DNA from: Candidatus Schekmanbacteria bacterium GWA2_38_11
GTDB lineage: Bacteria > Schekmanbacteria > GWA2-38-11
NCBI GenBank assembly: GCA_001790645.1
Contig: MGDB01000154.1
Coordinates: forward strand, 1-16,519
Direction of reading: 5' to 3'
Length of the DNA: 16,519 nucleotides
Made by a program: the position numbers and the translations under genes. Positions 1-7,634 of the stretch are shown here, piece after piece (positions within the stretch are counted from its first letter, which is position 1; each line of letters opens with the position of its first letter). The notes beneath the pieces are model-generated. The model made no database searches and was not told the origin of the DNA. It saw nothing but the letters and a program-made list of their open reading frames with translations.

Positions 1-62
1 AACACAACAAAGAGGACATTTCTAATTTTTTTAAAAGAGGACATTTCTATTTGTGGTTGACA
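1..62. mobile_element. Probable outer end of an insertion sequence (element lies to the left)
   Basis: Two copies of a 16-nt unit reading AAAGAGGACATTTCTA occur at 9-24 and 34-49, exactly 25 nt apart. They are followed by a terminus-like TTGACA at 57-62. Read on the minus strand this gives TGTCAA followed by repeated TAGAAATGTCCTC units. From memory, that arrangement is typical of the multi-repeat termini of IS21- and IS481-like elements. No transposase is in the window, so the family and the exact boundary are inferred. Confidence 0.4.
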
Positions 63-78
63 TTGCGGCCTTTTAACC

Positions 79-107
79 TTGACATTTAAGACTTAAGAAA
101 TTAAGAT
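79..107 (+). promoter_or_regulatory. Candidate sigma70 promoter for galU-hsp20-lon
   Basis: A perfect -35 hexamer TTGACA (79-84) is followed, after a 17-nt spacer, by TAAGAT (102-107), which matches four of six positions of the -10 consensus. Transcription would start near 114, giving a leader of about 80 nt before galU. I saw no CIRCE or sigma32-type sequence here, although heat-shock genes follow downstream. Confidence 0.45.
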
Positions 108-194
108 TTTTGAATTTAGACAGTAGGGCTTCCCTGTAAATGGATGGTCTTAATTTTAATTTTGAAATTTTTGATTTTTTAGGAAAATAAAAGT

Positions 195-1058
195 ATGAAA
201 ATTAGAAAAGCAGTTATCCCTGTCGCAGGCCTGGGTACAAGATTTCTTCCGGCAACCAAAGCTTCACCCAAGGAAATGCTTCCTCTGGTTGATAAGCCCT
301 TGATCCAGTATGTAGTAGAGGAAGCAAAGGCGAGCGGAATCGAAGAAATTATTATTGTTACTGGCAGAGGGAAGAGGGCAATAGAAGACCACTTTGATTC
401 GTCAGTAGAATTGGAATATGAGCTTTTTGAAAAAAAACGGTTTGATTTACTGGAAGAAATAAAAAACATATCAAATATGGTAACGTTTGCCTATACGAGG
501 CAGAAAAAAGCCCTGGGACTGGGTCACGCTATTCTGTGTGCAGAACCCATTGTCGGCAATGAACCTTTTGCTGTTTTTTTGGGTGACGATATCATTGACT
601 CCCGTGTTCCTTGCATGAAACAGCTTATAGATGTTTACGAAGAATATCATGGGTCTGTTATAGCCATTCAGGAAGTAAAGCAAAAGGAGACAAAAAGTTA
701 CGGGATTATAAAGCCGAGGAAAATGAAGGATAGAGTATATAAGGTACTGGATCTTGTGGAAAAACCTGAGCCTACAAAAGCACCGTCCAATTTAGCAGTC
801 ATAGGCAGGTATATTCTCTCCCCTGAAATATTCAGAGTCTTAAAAAAGACTTCACCTGGAAAACACGGTGAAATACAGCTTACAGACGGATTAAAGACAC
901 TTTTAAAAGAAGAGAATATTTACGGATGTGAATTTTCCGGAGTAAGATATGATGCAGGAGATAAACTGGGCTTCCTTAAAGCAACAGTTGAATTTGCCCT
1001 GAAAAGAAAAGACCTTGGTAAAGAATTTAAAAAATATTTAAAACAATTAGACTTGTAA
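195..1058 (+). CDS. galU: UTP--glucose-1-phosphate uridylyltransferase
   Basis: This cytosolic enzyme makes UDP-glucose from UTP and glucose 1-phosphate, the precursor of LPS, capsule and other glycans. At 287 residues it has the normal length for bacterial GalU. The N-terminal nucleotide-binding signature is clear: GLGTRFLPATKASPKEMLP at residues 12-30. A GLGHA motif lies at 108-112, and FLGDD (128-132) carries the expected metal- and sugar-nucleotide-binding aspartates. The ATG at 195 is chosen because the family signature starts 11 residues in and an AGGA lies about 10 nt upstream. It appears to be the first gene of a plus-strand run, since the hsp20 start follows the stop by only 5 nt. 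GalF-type paralogs look similar, but the full catalytic motifs favour GalU. Confidence 0.95.
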   Translation: MKIRKAVIPVAGLGTRFLPATKASPKEMLPLVDKPLIQYVVEEAKASGIEEIIIVTGRGKRAIEDHFDSSVELEYELFEKKRFDLLEEIKNISNMVTFAYTRQKKALGLGHAILCAEPIVGNEPFAVFLGDDIIDSRVPCMKQLIDVYEEYHGSVIAIQEVKQKETKSYGIIKPRKMKDRVYKVLDLVEKPEPTKAPSNLAVIGRYILSPEIFRVLKKTSPGKHGEIQLTDGLKTLLKEENIYGCEFSGVRYDAGDKLGFLKATVEFALKRKDLGKEFKKYLKQLDL

Positions 1059-1063
1059 AGTAT

Positions 1064-1528
1064 ATGCCTCACAGAAAAATAAATCTTGAAAAGTTAAAAC
1101 TCCTGAGCTTTGATGAAATATTGCGGTTATTTAATCATATCCCTGATATTATCCAGGGAAGCCTGCATCTTTTGGACAAAAGCAAAAGGTTTCCTCCAGT
1201 AGATGTCTACGAAACTCAAGACTCAGTTTATATAGAGAGCGAACTTCCAGGAATAAATCCGTCAAATATAAGCGTCTATGTAAGAAGTAATGAACTTTCT
1301 ATCGAGGGCAGTAAATCAGATGATTTTGCTCCTCTTCATGAAGGAGCTGAAGGGGTAAAATTTTTATGCATGGAACGCCCCTTTGGTACATTCAAAAGAA
1401 TTATCAAACTACCGGTCCCCTGCCACACAAAGGAGTCCTGGGCTACTTACAAAAAGGGGGTCTTAATTATTCAGCTTAAAAAAATAATAGATAGGCGAGG
1501 AACAAAGACAGAGATAAAGATAGATTAA
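1064..1528 (+). CDS. Small heat-shock protein, Hsp20/alpha-crystallin family
   Basis: Small heat-shock proteins are ATP-independent chaperones that hold unfolding proteins in large oligomers until ATP-driven chaperones refold them. The 154-residue product has a short N-terminal arm (about 1-44) rich in Leu and Ile. An alpha-crystallin domain follows (about 45-145), beginning PPVDVYETQD. It carries the diagnostic A-x4-GVL motif at A127 and G132-V133-L134. I see no clear I-x-I motif in the C-terminal tail, which ends in KTEIKID and may serve a similar role. Only 5 nt separate it from the galU stop and 18 nt from lon, so co-transcription is likely. No strong ribosome binding site precedes the ATG, which suggests translational coupling to galU. 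Confidence 0.88.
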   Translation: MPHRKINLEKLKLLSFDEILRLFNHIPDIIQGSLHLLDKSKRFPPVDVYETQDSVYIESELPGINPSNISVYVRSNELSIEGSKSDDFAPLHEGAEGVKFLCMERPFGTFKRIIKLPVPCHTKESWATYKKGVLIIQLKKIIDRRGTKTEIKID

Positions 1529-1546
1529 CTCTGAGGAATATAAAAT

Positions 1547-3901
1547 ATGATTGACACCCTAAATATTGAAGATCTTCAGATTCCGGATAATGTTCCACTT
1601 TTACCTATAAGAGACATAGTTGTTTTTCCATTTATGATTGCCCCGCTTTTTGTTGGCCGCGAGATGTCAGTGAAATCTGTAGATAGCGCTTTATCATCGA
1701 ATCGGATGATATTGTTAGCAGCCCAGAAGGATGGTGCTACAGAGATCCCTTCCCTAGAGGAGATTCACTCCATAGGAACTGTGGCCCTGATAATGCGAAT
1801 GCTAAAACTTCCTGACGGAAGGGTTAAGATTTTAGTTCAAGGGTTATCTAAGGCAAAAATTTTAGAATATACGCAGACAAAACCTTTTTACAAGGTTAAA
1901 ATTGAGGTCATTAAAGAGGAGTCCCTTGCAGAGAAAACTTCTGAAATTGAAGCCTTGATGAGAAATGTAAGGGAACAGCTCCAAAAAGCAATATCTCTGG
2001 GACAGCTTATACCTCCGGATATTTTAGTGCTTGCTGATAATCTGGAAGATCCGGGAAGGCTTGCCGACCTTGTTGTATCTAATCTGAATTTAAAAGTCGA
2101 AGATGCCCAAAGAGTCCTTGAGACCTTAAACCCGGTAGATCGACTAAAAGTAGTAAGTGAATATTTGAACAAAGAACTTGAAGTCCTTACAGTCAAGCAT
2201 AAAATCCAGAGTGAAGCCAAAGATGAAATGAACAAGACCCAGCGGGAATATTTCTTAAGGGAACAGCTAAAGGCGATCCAGAAGGAACTGGGAGAGGTTG
2301 ATGAGAAGACAGAGGAAATAAACGAGTTCAGGGAAAATATTAAAAAAGCCAAGATGCCGGAAAAAGTTAAAACTGAAGCTGAAAAACAATTACTCCGCCT
2401 TGAAAGAATGCATCCGGATGCAGCTGAAGCCTCTCTTGTAAGAACATATCTTGACTCCTTAGTAGAACTCCCATGGAGTAAAGCAACAAAGGATAACCTT
2501 GATATCAAGAAAGCCTCCAAGGTCCTTGATGAGGACCACTATGACCTTGAAAAAGTAAAGGAAAGGATTCTGGAATATCTCGGCGTATGCAAATTAAAAA
2601 AGCAGATGAAGGGGCCAATCCTTTGTTTTGTCGGACCCCCCGGGGTAGGTAAAACTTCTCTTGGTAAATCCATCGCAAGGGCTTTGGGAAGAAAATTCGT
2701 AAGGATTTCACTTGGGGGAATCCGTGATGAGGCAGAAATAAGGGGGCATAGGAGAACCTATGTCGGGGCTTTGCCTGGTAAGATTATTCAGGGAATCAAG
2801 CAGGCCAGGGTAAATAATCCCGTTTTTATGATGGATGAGATTGATAAAGTCGGTACAGATTTTAGGGGAGATCCTTCAGCAGCGCTCCTTGAGGTTTTAG
2901 ACCCTGAACAGAATGACTCCTTTACAGACCATTACCTTGCTTTACCTTTTGACCTTTCCAAGGTAATGTTTATTACAACTGCCAATTTGACAGACCCTAT
3001 CCCTTCAGCCCTGAAGGATAGAATGGAAACCTTATACCTTTCAGGATATACAGAAGAAGAGAAACTGATGATAGCAAAAAAATTTATTATCCCTCGCCAG
3101 TTAAAAGAGCACGGGATAACAGAGAAAATGCTGTCCATTTCCGATTCTGCAATTGCAAAGATTATATCAGATTATACAAGGGAGGCAGGCCTTAGGAACC
3201 TTGAGCGGGAGATTGCCACTATTTGCAGAAAGGTAGCAAAAGAATTTGCAGCGGAAAGAAAGGAACCAGCACTGTTAACAGCAAACAACCTCCACAAGTT
3301 TCTTGGGGCAGCGAAATATTTCAGGGAAGGTGAGCAGGAGTTTAGCGAAGTAGGAGTTGCAACTGGTTTAGCCTGGACTCCGGCAGGAGGCGAGATTATC
3401 TATATCGAAGCAACCACCATGAAGGGAAAAGGAAACCTCACCCTGACAGGACAGTTAGGAGACATTATGCAGGAATCTGCAAAAGCTGCTTTGAGCTATG
3501 CAAGGTCTCAAGCACATAACCTTGGAATAAATGATGATTTCTTCTCCAAAAACGACATCCATATCCATGTACCTGCTGGAGCTACTCCCAAAGATGGACC
3601 CTCAGCAGGAATAACAATGGCTACTGTTTTGATCTCAGCTCTGACCAAAGTTCCTGTAAATAAGGATGTTGCTATGACCGGTGAAGTAACTCTTAGAGGA
3701 AGAATCCTGCCTATAGGAGGAGTTAAGGAAAAAACACTCGCTGCCAAACGAGCTGGCATTTCAACTATAATTTTGCCAAAGAAAAATGAAAATGATATTT
3801 TAGAACTTCCCAATAATGTGAGGAAAGGAGTAAATTTTATTTTTGCTGAAACTATGCAGGAGGTTTTAAAAAAATCCCTTAAAAAAGGAAAAAATAAGTA
3901 A
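1547..3901 (+). CDS. lon: ATP-dependent Lon protease (endopeptidase La)
   Basis: Lon is a cytosolic hexameric AAA+ serine protease that degrades misfolded proteins and short-lived regulators. The 784-residue length is the standard LonA size. The N-terminal substrate-binding domain begins [18 protein letters not shown] near residue 17 and runs to about 205, followed by a coiled-coil region rich in Glu and Lys (about 210-300). The AAA+ module has Walker A GPPGVGKT at 363-370 and Walker B in [10 protein letters not shown]. The protease domain has catalytic S686 in DGPSAG and K729 in GGVKEK, with the same 43-residue spacing as the E. coli Ser-Lys dyad. A GAGGAA ribosome binding site precedes the ATG. 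Its position directly after hsp20 makes a protein-quality-control pair. Confidence 0.97.
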   Translation: MIDTLNIEDLQIPDNVPLLPIRDIVVFPFMIAPLFVGREMSVKSVDSALSSNRMILLAAQKDGATEIPSLEEIHSIGTVALIMRMLKLPDGRVKILVQGLSKAKILEYTQTKPFYKVKIEVIKEESLAEKTSEIEALMRNVREQLQKAISLGQLIPPDILVLADNLEDPGRLADLVVSNLNLKVEDAQRVLETLNPVDRLKVVSEYLNKELEVLTVKHKIQSEAKDEMNKTQREYFLREQLKAIQKELGEVDEKTEEINEFRENIKKAKMPEKVKTEAEKQLLRLERMHPDAAEASLVRTYLDSLVELPWSKATKDNLDIKKASKVLDEDHYDLEKVKERILEYLGVCKLKKQMKGPILCFVGPPGVGKTSLGKSIARALGRKFVRISLGGIRDEAEIRGHRRTYVGALPGKIIQGIKQARVNNPVFMMDEIDKVGTDFRGDPSAALLEVLDPEQNDSFTDHYLALPFDLSKVMFITTANLTDPIPSALKDRMETLYLSGYTEEEKLMIAKKFIIPRQLKEHGITEKMLSISDSAIAKIISDYTREAGLRNLEREIATICRKVAKEFAAERKEPALLTANNLHKFLGAAKYFREGEQEFSEVGVATGLAWTPAGGEIIYIEATTMKGKGNLTLTGQLGDIMQESAKAALSYARSQAHNLGINDDFFSKNDIHIHVPAGATPKDGPSAGITMATVLISALTKVPVNKDVAMTGEVTLRGRILPIGGVKEKTLAAKRAGISTIILPKKNENDILELPNNVRKGVNFIFAETMQEVLKKSLKKGKNK

Positions 3902-3931
3902 GAAATTACAGAGAAAGGATAAGGGGTTAGA

Positions 3932-4456
3932 ATGATAAGGTTTATTGAAATCAGCGAAATCCCTGAAAGCGGATATAAAATAAATGAGCAGATTTCTGCG
4001 TCAGCCCTGGGGATGGACGATGAATTAGAATTCCCAAAGCCCATTGTTGTTTCTATTGACATTGAAAAGGTTAAATGCGAGGCTGTCACCAAGGGCCTCA
4101 TTGAATTTTCCATAAAACAGACTTGCAGCCTCTGTCTTGAAAATTTTATCTCAACTATTTCGTCTCCCTTTGAGATTGAATTTAAATCAGCACCGGCTGA
4201 AGTCTTTGAAGAAGAAAAAGAACTTGAAAAAGAGGAATTGGACACAGTTTTCATAAAGGGATTAGAAATTGATCTCTTTGAGATTATAAGAGAACAAATT
4301 TTTCTCTCATTGCCTATGAAACCGGTTTGTAAACCTGAATGTCCCGGGTTATGCCCCCGGTGTGGTACTAATTTAAACCTTGATAAATGCAATTGTGATG
4401 TTGAATCAATTGACCCGAGGTTTGCAGTATTTAAAAAACTCAAAGTTAAAACTTAA
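3932..4456 (+). CDS. DUF177 / YceD-family protein
   Basis: This 174-residue protein belongs to the YceD/DUF177 family, which is nearly always encoded just upstream of rpmF. In plants and E. coli, members have been linked to 23S rRNA processing or accumulation. Eight cysteines fall in metal-binding-like groups: C65-x2-C68 in the CSLC segment, then C133, C137, C141 and C144 in the CPGLCPRCG region, then C153 and C155. The CPRCG and CNCD arrangement is typical of the family C-terminus and suggests a zinc site. A very acidic stretch (Glu-rich, about 90-104) sits in the middle. AAGGGG precedes the start, and rpmF begins 41 nt after the stop. Exact biochemical function is not established. Confidence 0.85.
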   Translation: MIRFIEISEIPESGYKINEQISASALGMDDELEFPKPIVVSIDIEKVKCEAVTKGLIEFSIKQTCSLCLENFISTISSPFEIEFKSAPAEVFEEEKELEKEELDTVFIKGLEIDLFEIIREQIFLSLPMKPVCKPECPGLCPRCGTNLNLDKCNCDVESIDPRFAVFKKLKVKT

Positions 4457-4497
4457 GTAAATCTTTTTAACGAAGGTAACAAATAAAGGAGAATAAA

Positions 4498-4683
4498 ATG
4501 GCTGTACCAAAGAAGAAGACTTCAAGAGCAAAGCGCGATAGCAGAAGGAGCCATGATGCTTTAACTGCACCTCAGTACTCAAAATGTCCGCAATGTCAGG
4601 AGCCGAAACTGCCCCACCGTGTATGCAGGCATTGTGGATATTATAATGGCAAAGAGGTCATTAAAATAGAAACCCCTGCTTAA
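4498..4683 (+). CDS. rpmF: 50S ribosomal protein L32
   Basis: L32 is a small structural protein of the large ribosomal subunit. The 61-residue product starts [19 protein letters not shown], the canonical basic N-terminus that threads into rRNA. A four-cysteine zinc ribbon follows at C30-x2-C33 and C43-x2-C46, so this is the zinc-binding (C+) form, not the cysteine-free paralog some bacteria use under zinc starvation. A strong AGGAG site lies just upstream of the ATG. It sits between the YceD-family gene and plsX, the standard bacterial order, but a 251-nt repeat-rich gap separates it from plsX. Confidence 0.97.
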   Translation: MAVPKKKTSRAKRDSRRSHDALTAPQYSKCPQCQEPKLPHRVCRHCGYYNGKEVIKIETPA

Positions 4684-4744
4684 ACGAGATATTTAGTTTT
4701 TCGAAGAAAAGTTAAATAGAGGAATAAGGAGAGCTGAAAAATTC

Positions 4745-4866
4745 GAAATCCTAAATTCTAAACAATTTCAAAATCCAAAATCCTAATGTTCCAAATTGTT
4801 TTGAACTTTGGTCATTAATACTTTGGATTTGTTTAGGATTTAGATATTAGGATTTAGTATTTAATT
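4745..4866. repeat. AT-rich imperfect inverted repeat between rpmF and plsX
   Basis: The left arm (from 4746, AAATCCTAAA) and the right arm (TTTAGGATTT at 4832-4841) are perfect 10-nt complements inside longer degenerate arms built from AAATCCTAA/TCTAAA-like words. The 251-nt gap between rpmF and plsX is mostly this element, with no ORF. Similar low-complexity words are common between genes in several uncultured lineages (my recollection). It could form a long weak hairpin in mRNA between the two genes. Confidence 0.5.
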
Positions 4867-4934
4867 TAGATCTTCAACTTATGCTCTAAAAAAAGAGAAT
4901 ATTCATAGAGTAGATCTATTACCTTGAGGGAGAG

Positions 4935-6023
4935 ATGATCGCAGTAGATGCAATGGGAGGCGACTTTGCCCCTGGAGCAATTGTAAAAGGTGCTCTCAGT
5001 GCCGCAAAGGAATTTGGCATTAAAATTGTCCTTGTTGGAGATGAAGCAAGGATATCAAGATATCTCTCACCATCTAATGAGTTACAGTTACCAATTGATA
5101 TCAGGCATGCTCCTCAGAGAGTAGAAATGGGGGAAGTACCTTCAGAAAGCTTCCGTCAAAAACCCTATTCATCTATGTCAGTTTCTCTTAAAATGCTTTA
5201 TGAAAAAGAGGTTAAAGCTGTTGTCAGCGCAGGTAATACCGGCGCTTTCCTGTATTCGGCCATTAAGATCCTTAATACCCTTCCTAAGGTCAAAAGGCCT
5301 GCTATTTCCACCATTATTCCGAGTATCAAAGGAAGGACAATAGTACTTGATGCCGGCGCAAATGTAGACTGTAGACCTGAATGGCTTCTCCAATTCGCCA
5401 TAATGGGGCATCTTTACGCAAAGATTATTTTAAAAAAAGAAAGGCCAAAAATAGCACTTCTTAATAACGGCTCTGAACCCACAAAAGGAAACAGACTTAC
5501 TCAGGAAGTTTACAGAATATTAGACAATTCCTCACTGAACTTCGTTGGTAATATAGAGGGAAACAATATTTTCTATGGGGAAGCAGATGTTGTTGTCTGC
5601 GATGGATTTGTGGGCAATATTTTCTTAAAGCTCACAGAAGGATTTGCAAATATATATGTAAATATGTTAAAAGAAGAAGTTTCTAAACGGGCCAGAAGCG
5701 GGATTGGAGCCTATTTGATGAAGCCTGCCTTTGAAAACCTCAACCGCAGGCTTGATTTTACTGAATATGGTGGAGCCCCGCTCCTTGGTGTCAATGGTGT
5801 ATGCATTGTTGCCCATGGCTCTTCTCCATCATATGCAATTAAGAATGCTATTAAGACTGCAGAGGATTTTGTTATAAAGGACTTCAATAAAACCTTGCCT
5901 GAAGAAATTGAGCGCCTTGAAGATCTTGTTACCTATAAACCTTCAAAGAGAAGGTGGTTCTGGGGATCGCTCAGAGGTTCATTTAGTAAAGAACGGGATG
6001 AGAAGGAAGAAAAAATAGAATAA
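4935..6023 (+). CDS. plsX: Phosphate acyltransferase PlsX
   Basis: PlsX moves an acyl chain from acyl-ACP to inorganic phosphate. The acyl-phosphate formed is used by PlsY to start phospholipid synthesis, and the enzyme works at the inner face of the membrane. The 362-residue product begins MIAVDAMGGDFAPGAIVKGA, the family signature. Further typical segments are VSAGNTGAFL, LDAGANVDCRPEWL, VVCDGFVGNI and GGAPLLGVNGVCIVAHG. It is slightly longer than usual because of a highly charged C-terminal tail (about the last 30 residues). The start has GAGGGAGAG close upstream. The rpmF-plsX order is conventional, but fabH, which often follows, is absent, and a tRNA gene begins 11 nt after the stop. Confidence 0.96.
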   Translation: MIAVDAMGGDFAPGAIVKGALSAAKEFGIKIVLVGDEARISRYLSPSNELQLPIDIRHAPQRVEMGEVPSESFRQKPYSSMSVSLKMLYEKEVKAVVSAGNTGAFLYSAIKILNTLPKVKRPAISTIIPSIKGRTIVLDAGANVDCRPEWLLQFAIMGHLYAKIILKKERPKIALLNNGSEPTKGNRLTQEVYRILDNSSLNFVGNIEGNNIFYGEADVVVCDGFVGNIFLKLTEGFANIYVNMLKEEVSKRARSGIGAYLMKPAFENLNRRLDFTEYGGAPLLGVNGVCIVAHGSSPSYAIKNAIKTAEDFVIKDFNKTLPEEIERLEDLVTYKPSKRRWFWGSLRGSFSKERDEKEEKIE

Positions 6024-6034
6024 AAAATTTTATT

Positions 6035-6108
6035 GGCGGTGTAGCTCAGCTGGTTAGAGCACGCGGCTCATATCCGCGGAGTCCGGGGTTCAAGTCCCTG
6101 CACCGCCA
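6035..6108 (+). tRNA. tRNA with CAU anticodon (elongator Met most likely; Ile2 possible)
   Basis: A full cloverleaf folds over 74 nt: a 7-bp acceptor stem GGCGGTG/CACCGCC, D arm GCTC/GAGC, anticodon stem CGCGG/CCGCG with loop CTCATAT (anticodon CAT at 6069-6071), a 5-nt variable loop, T arm CGGGG/CCCTG with loop TTCAAGT, and discriminator A. CCA is not encoded. The first acceptor pair is G-C and the anticodon stem lacks the initiator GGG/CCC run, so it is not the initiator tRNA. Elongator Met and lysidine-modified Ile2 cannot be told apart with certainty by reading. It probably shares the plsX transcript. Confidence 0.95.
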
Positions 6109-6520
6109 CTGTTAACTAACTTATAACCTATAACTTATAACTAATAACATCTTCGGTTTTGGGTTTATAGTTTCTGATTTATAGTTCAAAGATAGGATGG
6201 AAAAGGATAACCACCGAGTTGTAACCATAAACCAAAAACTACAAACTATAAACCACACACTTTTTCCCTTCCACCCGCAGAGGAAAAAAGTCAGAAAAAA
6301 GTGGAATCCTCCTATTCAAACCTTAAAGTATAAGCTGTAAATTATCAAATGTCTTATAGTTTTAAAATAAGAGGCTCGTAGGCTAACAAGCTGTCAAACT
6401 ATTTTGTCCGACACTTTCCTTGGCCTATGTACTTTAAATTTTTATTTTTTAACCACTTAGTGCTTATAGCTTAAAGCTATTATACTTTAACCAATAACCA
6501 GTTAAAAGGAGGGTAATATT
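6109..6520. other. 412-nt gene-free stretch with AT-rich repeats
   Basis: No supportable gene is present. The first 150 nt are degenerate words such as TTATAACCTATAACTTATAAC. A perfect 12-nt inverted repeat, GGTTTATAGTTT (6162-6173) and AAACTATAAACC (6243-6254), lies about 70 nt apart inside longer imperfect arms. The remainder (6255-6500) is A/T-rich without a convincing -35/-10 pair. It ends with the strong AGGAGGG ribosome binding site of the GYD-domain gene. Confidence 0.6.
6162..6254. repeat. Imperfect inverted repeat downstream of the tRNA
   Basis: The two 12-nt arms (6162-6173 and 6243-6254) are exact reverse complements, separated by 69 nt. Neighbouring words also partly pair, for example GGTTTTGGGTTTAT near 6155 with ATAAACCAAAAAC near 6227. 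The style resembles the repeat between rpmF and plsX but the words differ. No U-tract follows, so terminator function is unsupported. Confidence 0.5.
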
Positions 6521-6820
6521 ATGGCGACTTATATTCTCTTAACAAAGCTTTCAGCCGAGGCAACTGCTTCACCGGCAAAACTTAAAGAACTTGAGCAGGA
6601 AATAAAATCAAAAATAAATAAACACTGTTCATCAGTGAAATGGCTGGCAAACTATGCAATTCTTGGTCCCTATGATTACCTCGATATTTTTGAAGCCCCA
6701 GATGATTCAGTAGTAATAAAAGTAGTAGCAATAATCAGGTCATTCGGACATTCTACAACTGAAACCTGGACTGCGATCCCATGGGGCCGCTTCAAAGAAA
6801 TAGTCAATGATATCAAATGA
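6521..6820 (+). CDS. GYD-domain protein
   Basis: This 99-residue soluble protein matches the GYD family (PF08734), small ferredoxin-like alpha/beta proteins found in many bacteria and archaea with no settled function. The opening MATYILLTKLS is the usual first beta strand. The family-naming motif appears as G49-P50-Y51-D52 followed by YLDIFEAPDD, and the segment GHSTTETWTAIPW is also typical. A strong AGGAGGG lies about 10 nt upstream of the ATG. It stands alone on the plus strand and is followed by a perfect hairpin before convergent genes, so it is probably monocistronic. No partner gene nearby suggests a role. Confidence 0.85.
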   Translation: MATYILLTKLSAEATASPAKLKELEQEIKSKINKHCSSVKWLANYAILGPYDYLDIFEAPDDSVVIKVVAIIRSFGHSTTETWTAIPWGRFKEIVNDIK

Positions 6821-6851
6821 AAAAATAGAAAATTTCAAGACTCAGGGTTTA

Positions 6852-6896
6852 AAAGCAAAAGGGGTGACTTTTCATAAAAATCACCCCTTTTGCTTT
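6852..6896. terminator. Bidirectional terminator-like hairpin between convergent genes
   Basis: AAAGCAAAAGGGGTGA (6852-6867) and its exact reverse complement (6881-6896) form a 16-bp stem with a 13-nt loop that can pair a further 4 bp internally. The arms begin and end with A and T runs, so on either strand the RNA ends in a U-rich arm (UUUUGCUUU). It lies between the ends of the plus-strand GYD gene and the minus-strand RRM gene and probably terminates both. Confidence 0.75.
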
Positions 6897-6974
6897 CAGT
6901 GTATTCTATCACCTGAAAAACATCCTTCTATTTTTTACAGGCAATGCATACCTAATTTTGTCAGAAGTATTTAA

Positions 6975-7313
6975 CTACCATCTGTTACTGCTGCGTCCGC
7001 CGCGTCCGCCGCCGCCGCTACCACCACCACCGCCGCCGCCAGTTCGCGGACGTCTTGGTCTGTCTTCTTGAGGCCTTGCTTCATTTACTACGATTGTCCT
7101 TCCTTCGAACTGTGTTCCATTCAGTGCGGCAATCGCTTTTTGTGCTTCTTCGTCTGAGCCCATCTCAACAAAGCCAAATCCCTTTGATTGGCCACTATAT
7201 TTATCTGAGATGACCTTTGCCGATGACACTGTGCCATGCTGTGAAAAAAGTTCTGACAGTTTTTGCTCACTAACAGAATAAGCAAGGCTTCCTACATAAA
7301 GTTTATTCCCCAT
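6975..7313 (-). CDS. RRM-domain RNA-binding protein with glycine-rich tail
   Basis: This 112-residue protein is a single RNA recognition motif of the bacterial glycine-rich Rbp type, small RNA chaperones often induced by cold in cyanobacteria and other bacteria. RNP2 is LYVGSL (5-10) and RNP1 is KGFGFVEM (44-51), with the aromatic residues that stack on RNA in place. After about residue 88 the sequence becomes a low-complexity Arg/Pro/Gly tail with runs of seven and four glycines and RGG-like elements (about 89-112). AGAGGT sits only 4 nt before the ATG. It has its own promoter (7505-7532) and a leader of about 185 nt with alternative hairpins, suggesting post-transcriptional or temperature control. 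It is transcribed convergently with the GYD gene. Confidence 0.92.
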   Translation of the reverse strand: MGNKLYVGSLAYSVSEQKLSELFSQHGTVSSAKVISDKYSGQSKGFGFVEMGSDEEAQKAIAALNGTQFEGRTIVVNEARPQEDRPRRPRTGGGGGGGSGGGGRGGRSSNRW

Positions 7314-7498
7314 ATTTACCTCTAAAAAATATTATCTTGAGATTCAGATAGCTAAAGGGGGCTAGAACCCAAAAATTCGTGGAAGGACTTTCCCAATATA
7401 GGTTCTCCTCTTAGATTCCGATCGCAAGGTAAAAAAGTTTTTGGGCCTTATTTTTTCAATTGTTATCTGTCACAAGACCCAAAAGTAACAGAAAACAT
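7314..7498 (-). promoter_or_regulatory. Long structured 5' leader of the RRM gene
   Basis: In transcript order, CCCAAAAA (7445-7438) can pair with TTTTTGGG (7375-7368), an 8-bp stem enclosing 62 nt. AGAACC (7406-7401) can instead pair with GGTTCT (7369-7364), and GGG (7370-7368) with the CCC run near 7361-7357. These pairings share bases and exclude one another. A small UAUCU/AGAUA hairpin (7350-7333) lies just before the AGAGGU ribosome binding site (7323-7318). Known cold-shock leaders such as that of cspA are of similar length and switch structure with temperature. The function here is inferred. Confidence 0.45.
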
Positions 7499-7504
7499 AT
7501 TTAA

Positions 7505-7532
7505 AATATACAAATACTCTATATTATGTCAA
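7505..7532 (-). promoter_or_regulatory. Sigma70-type promoter of the RRM gene
   Basis: On the minus strand a perfect TTGACA (7532-7527) is followed after 16 nt by TATATT (7510-7505), five of six matches to the -10 consensus. The predicted transcription start is near 7498, about 185 nt before the ATG. The rest of the dapB-RRM gap (7533-7634) is AT-rich, and I see no clear terminator for dapB. Confidence 0.6.
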
Positions 7533-7634
7533 GTAAAATCAGAAAAAATTAGGAAAGCACTAAAGAAAGAATTATACTATTTAGTTTTTAGTCAAGAGTT
7601 TTGTGGCGTGTCGGAGGAATTTTTTTGATTAAAA

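Noticed and set aside
1888..2520. 210-codon minus-strand frame inside lon
   Set aside because: It is fully contained in the conserved lon coding region and reads as low-complexity Ser/Leu/Phe sequence.
3508..4443. 311-codon open frame on the minus strand opposite the lon 3' end and the YceD-family gene
   Set aside because: It is the antisense shadow of two strongly supported genes, has no family resemblance, and its composition is Ser/Phe/Ile-rich as expected of a complement frame.
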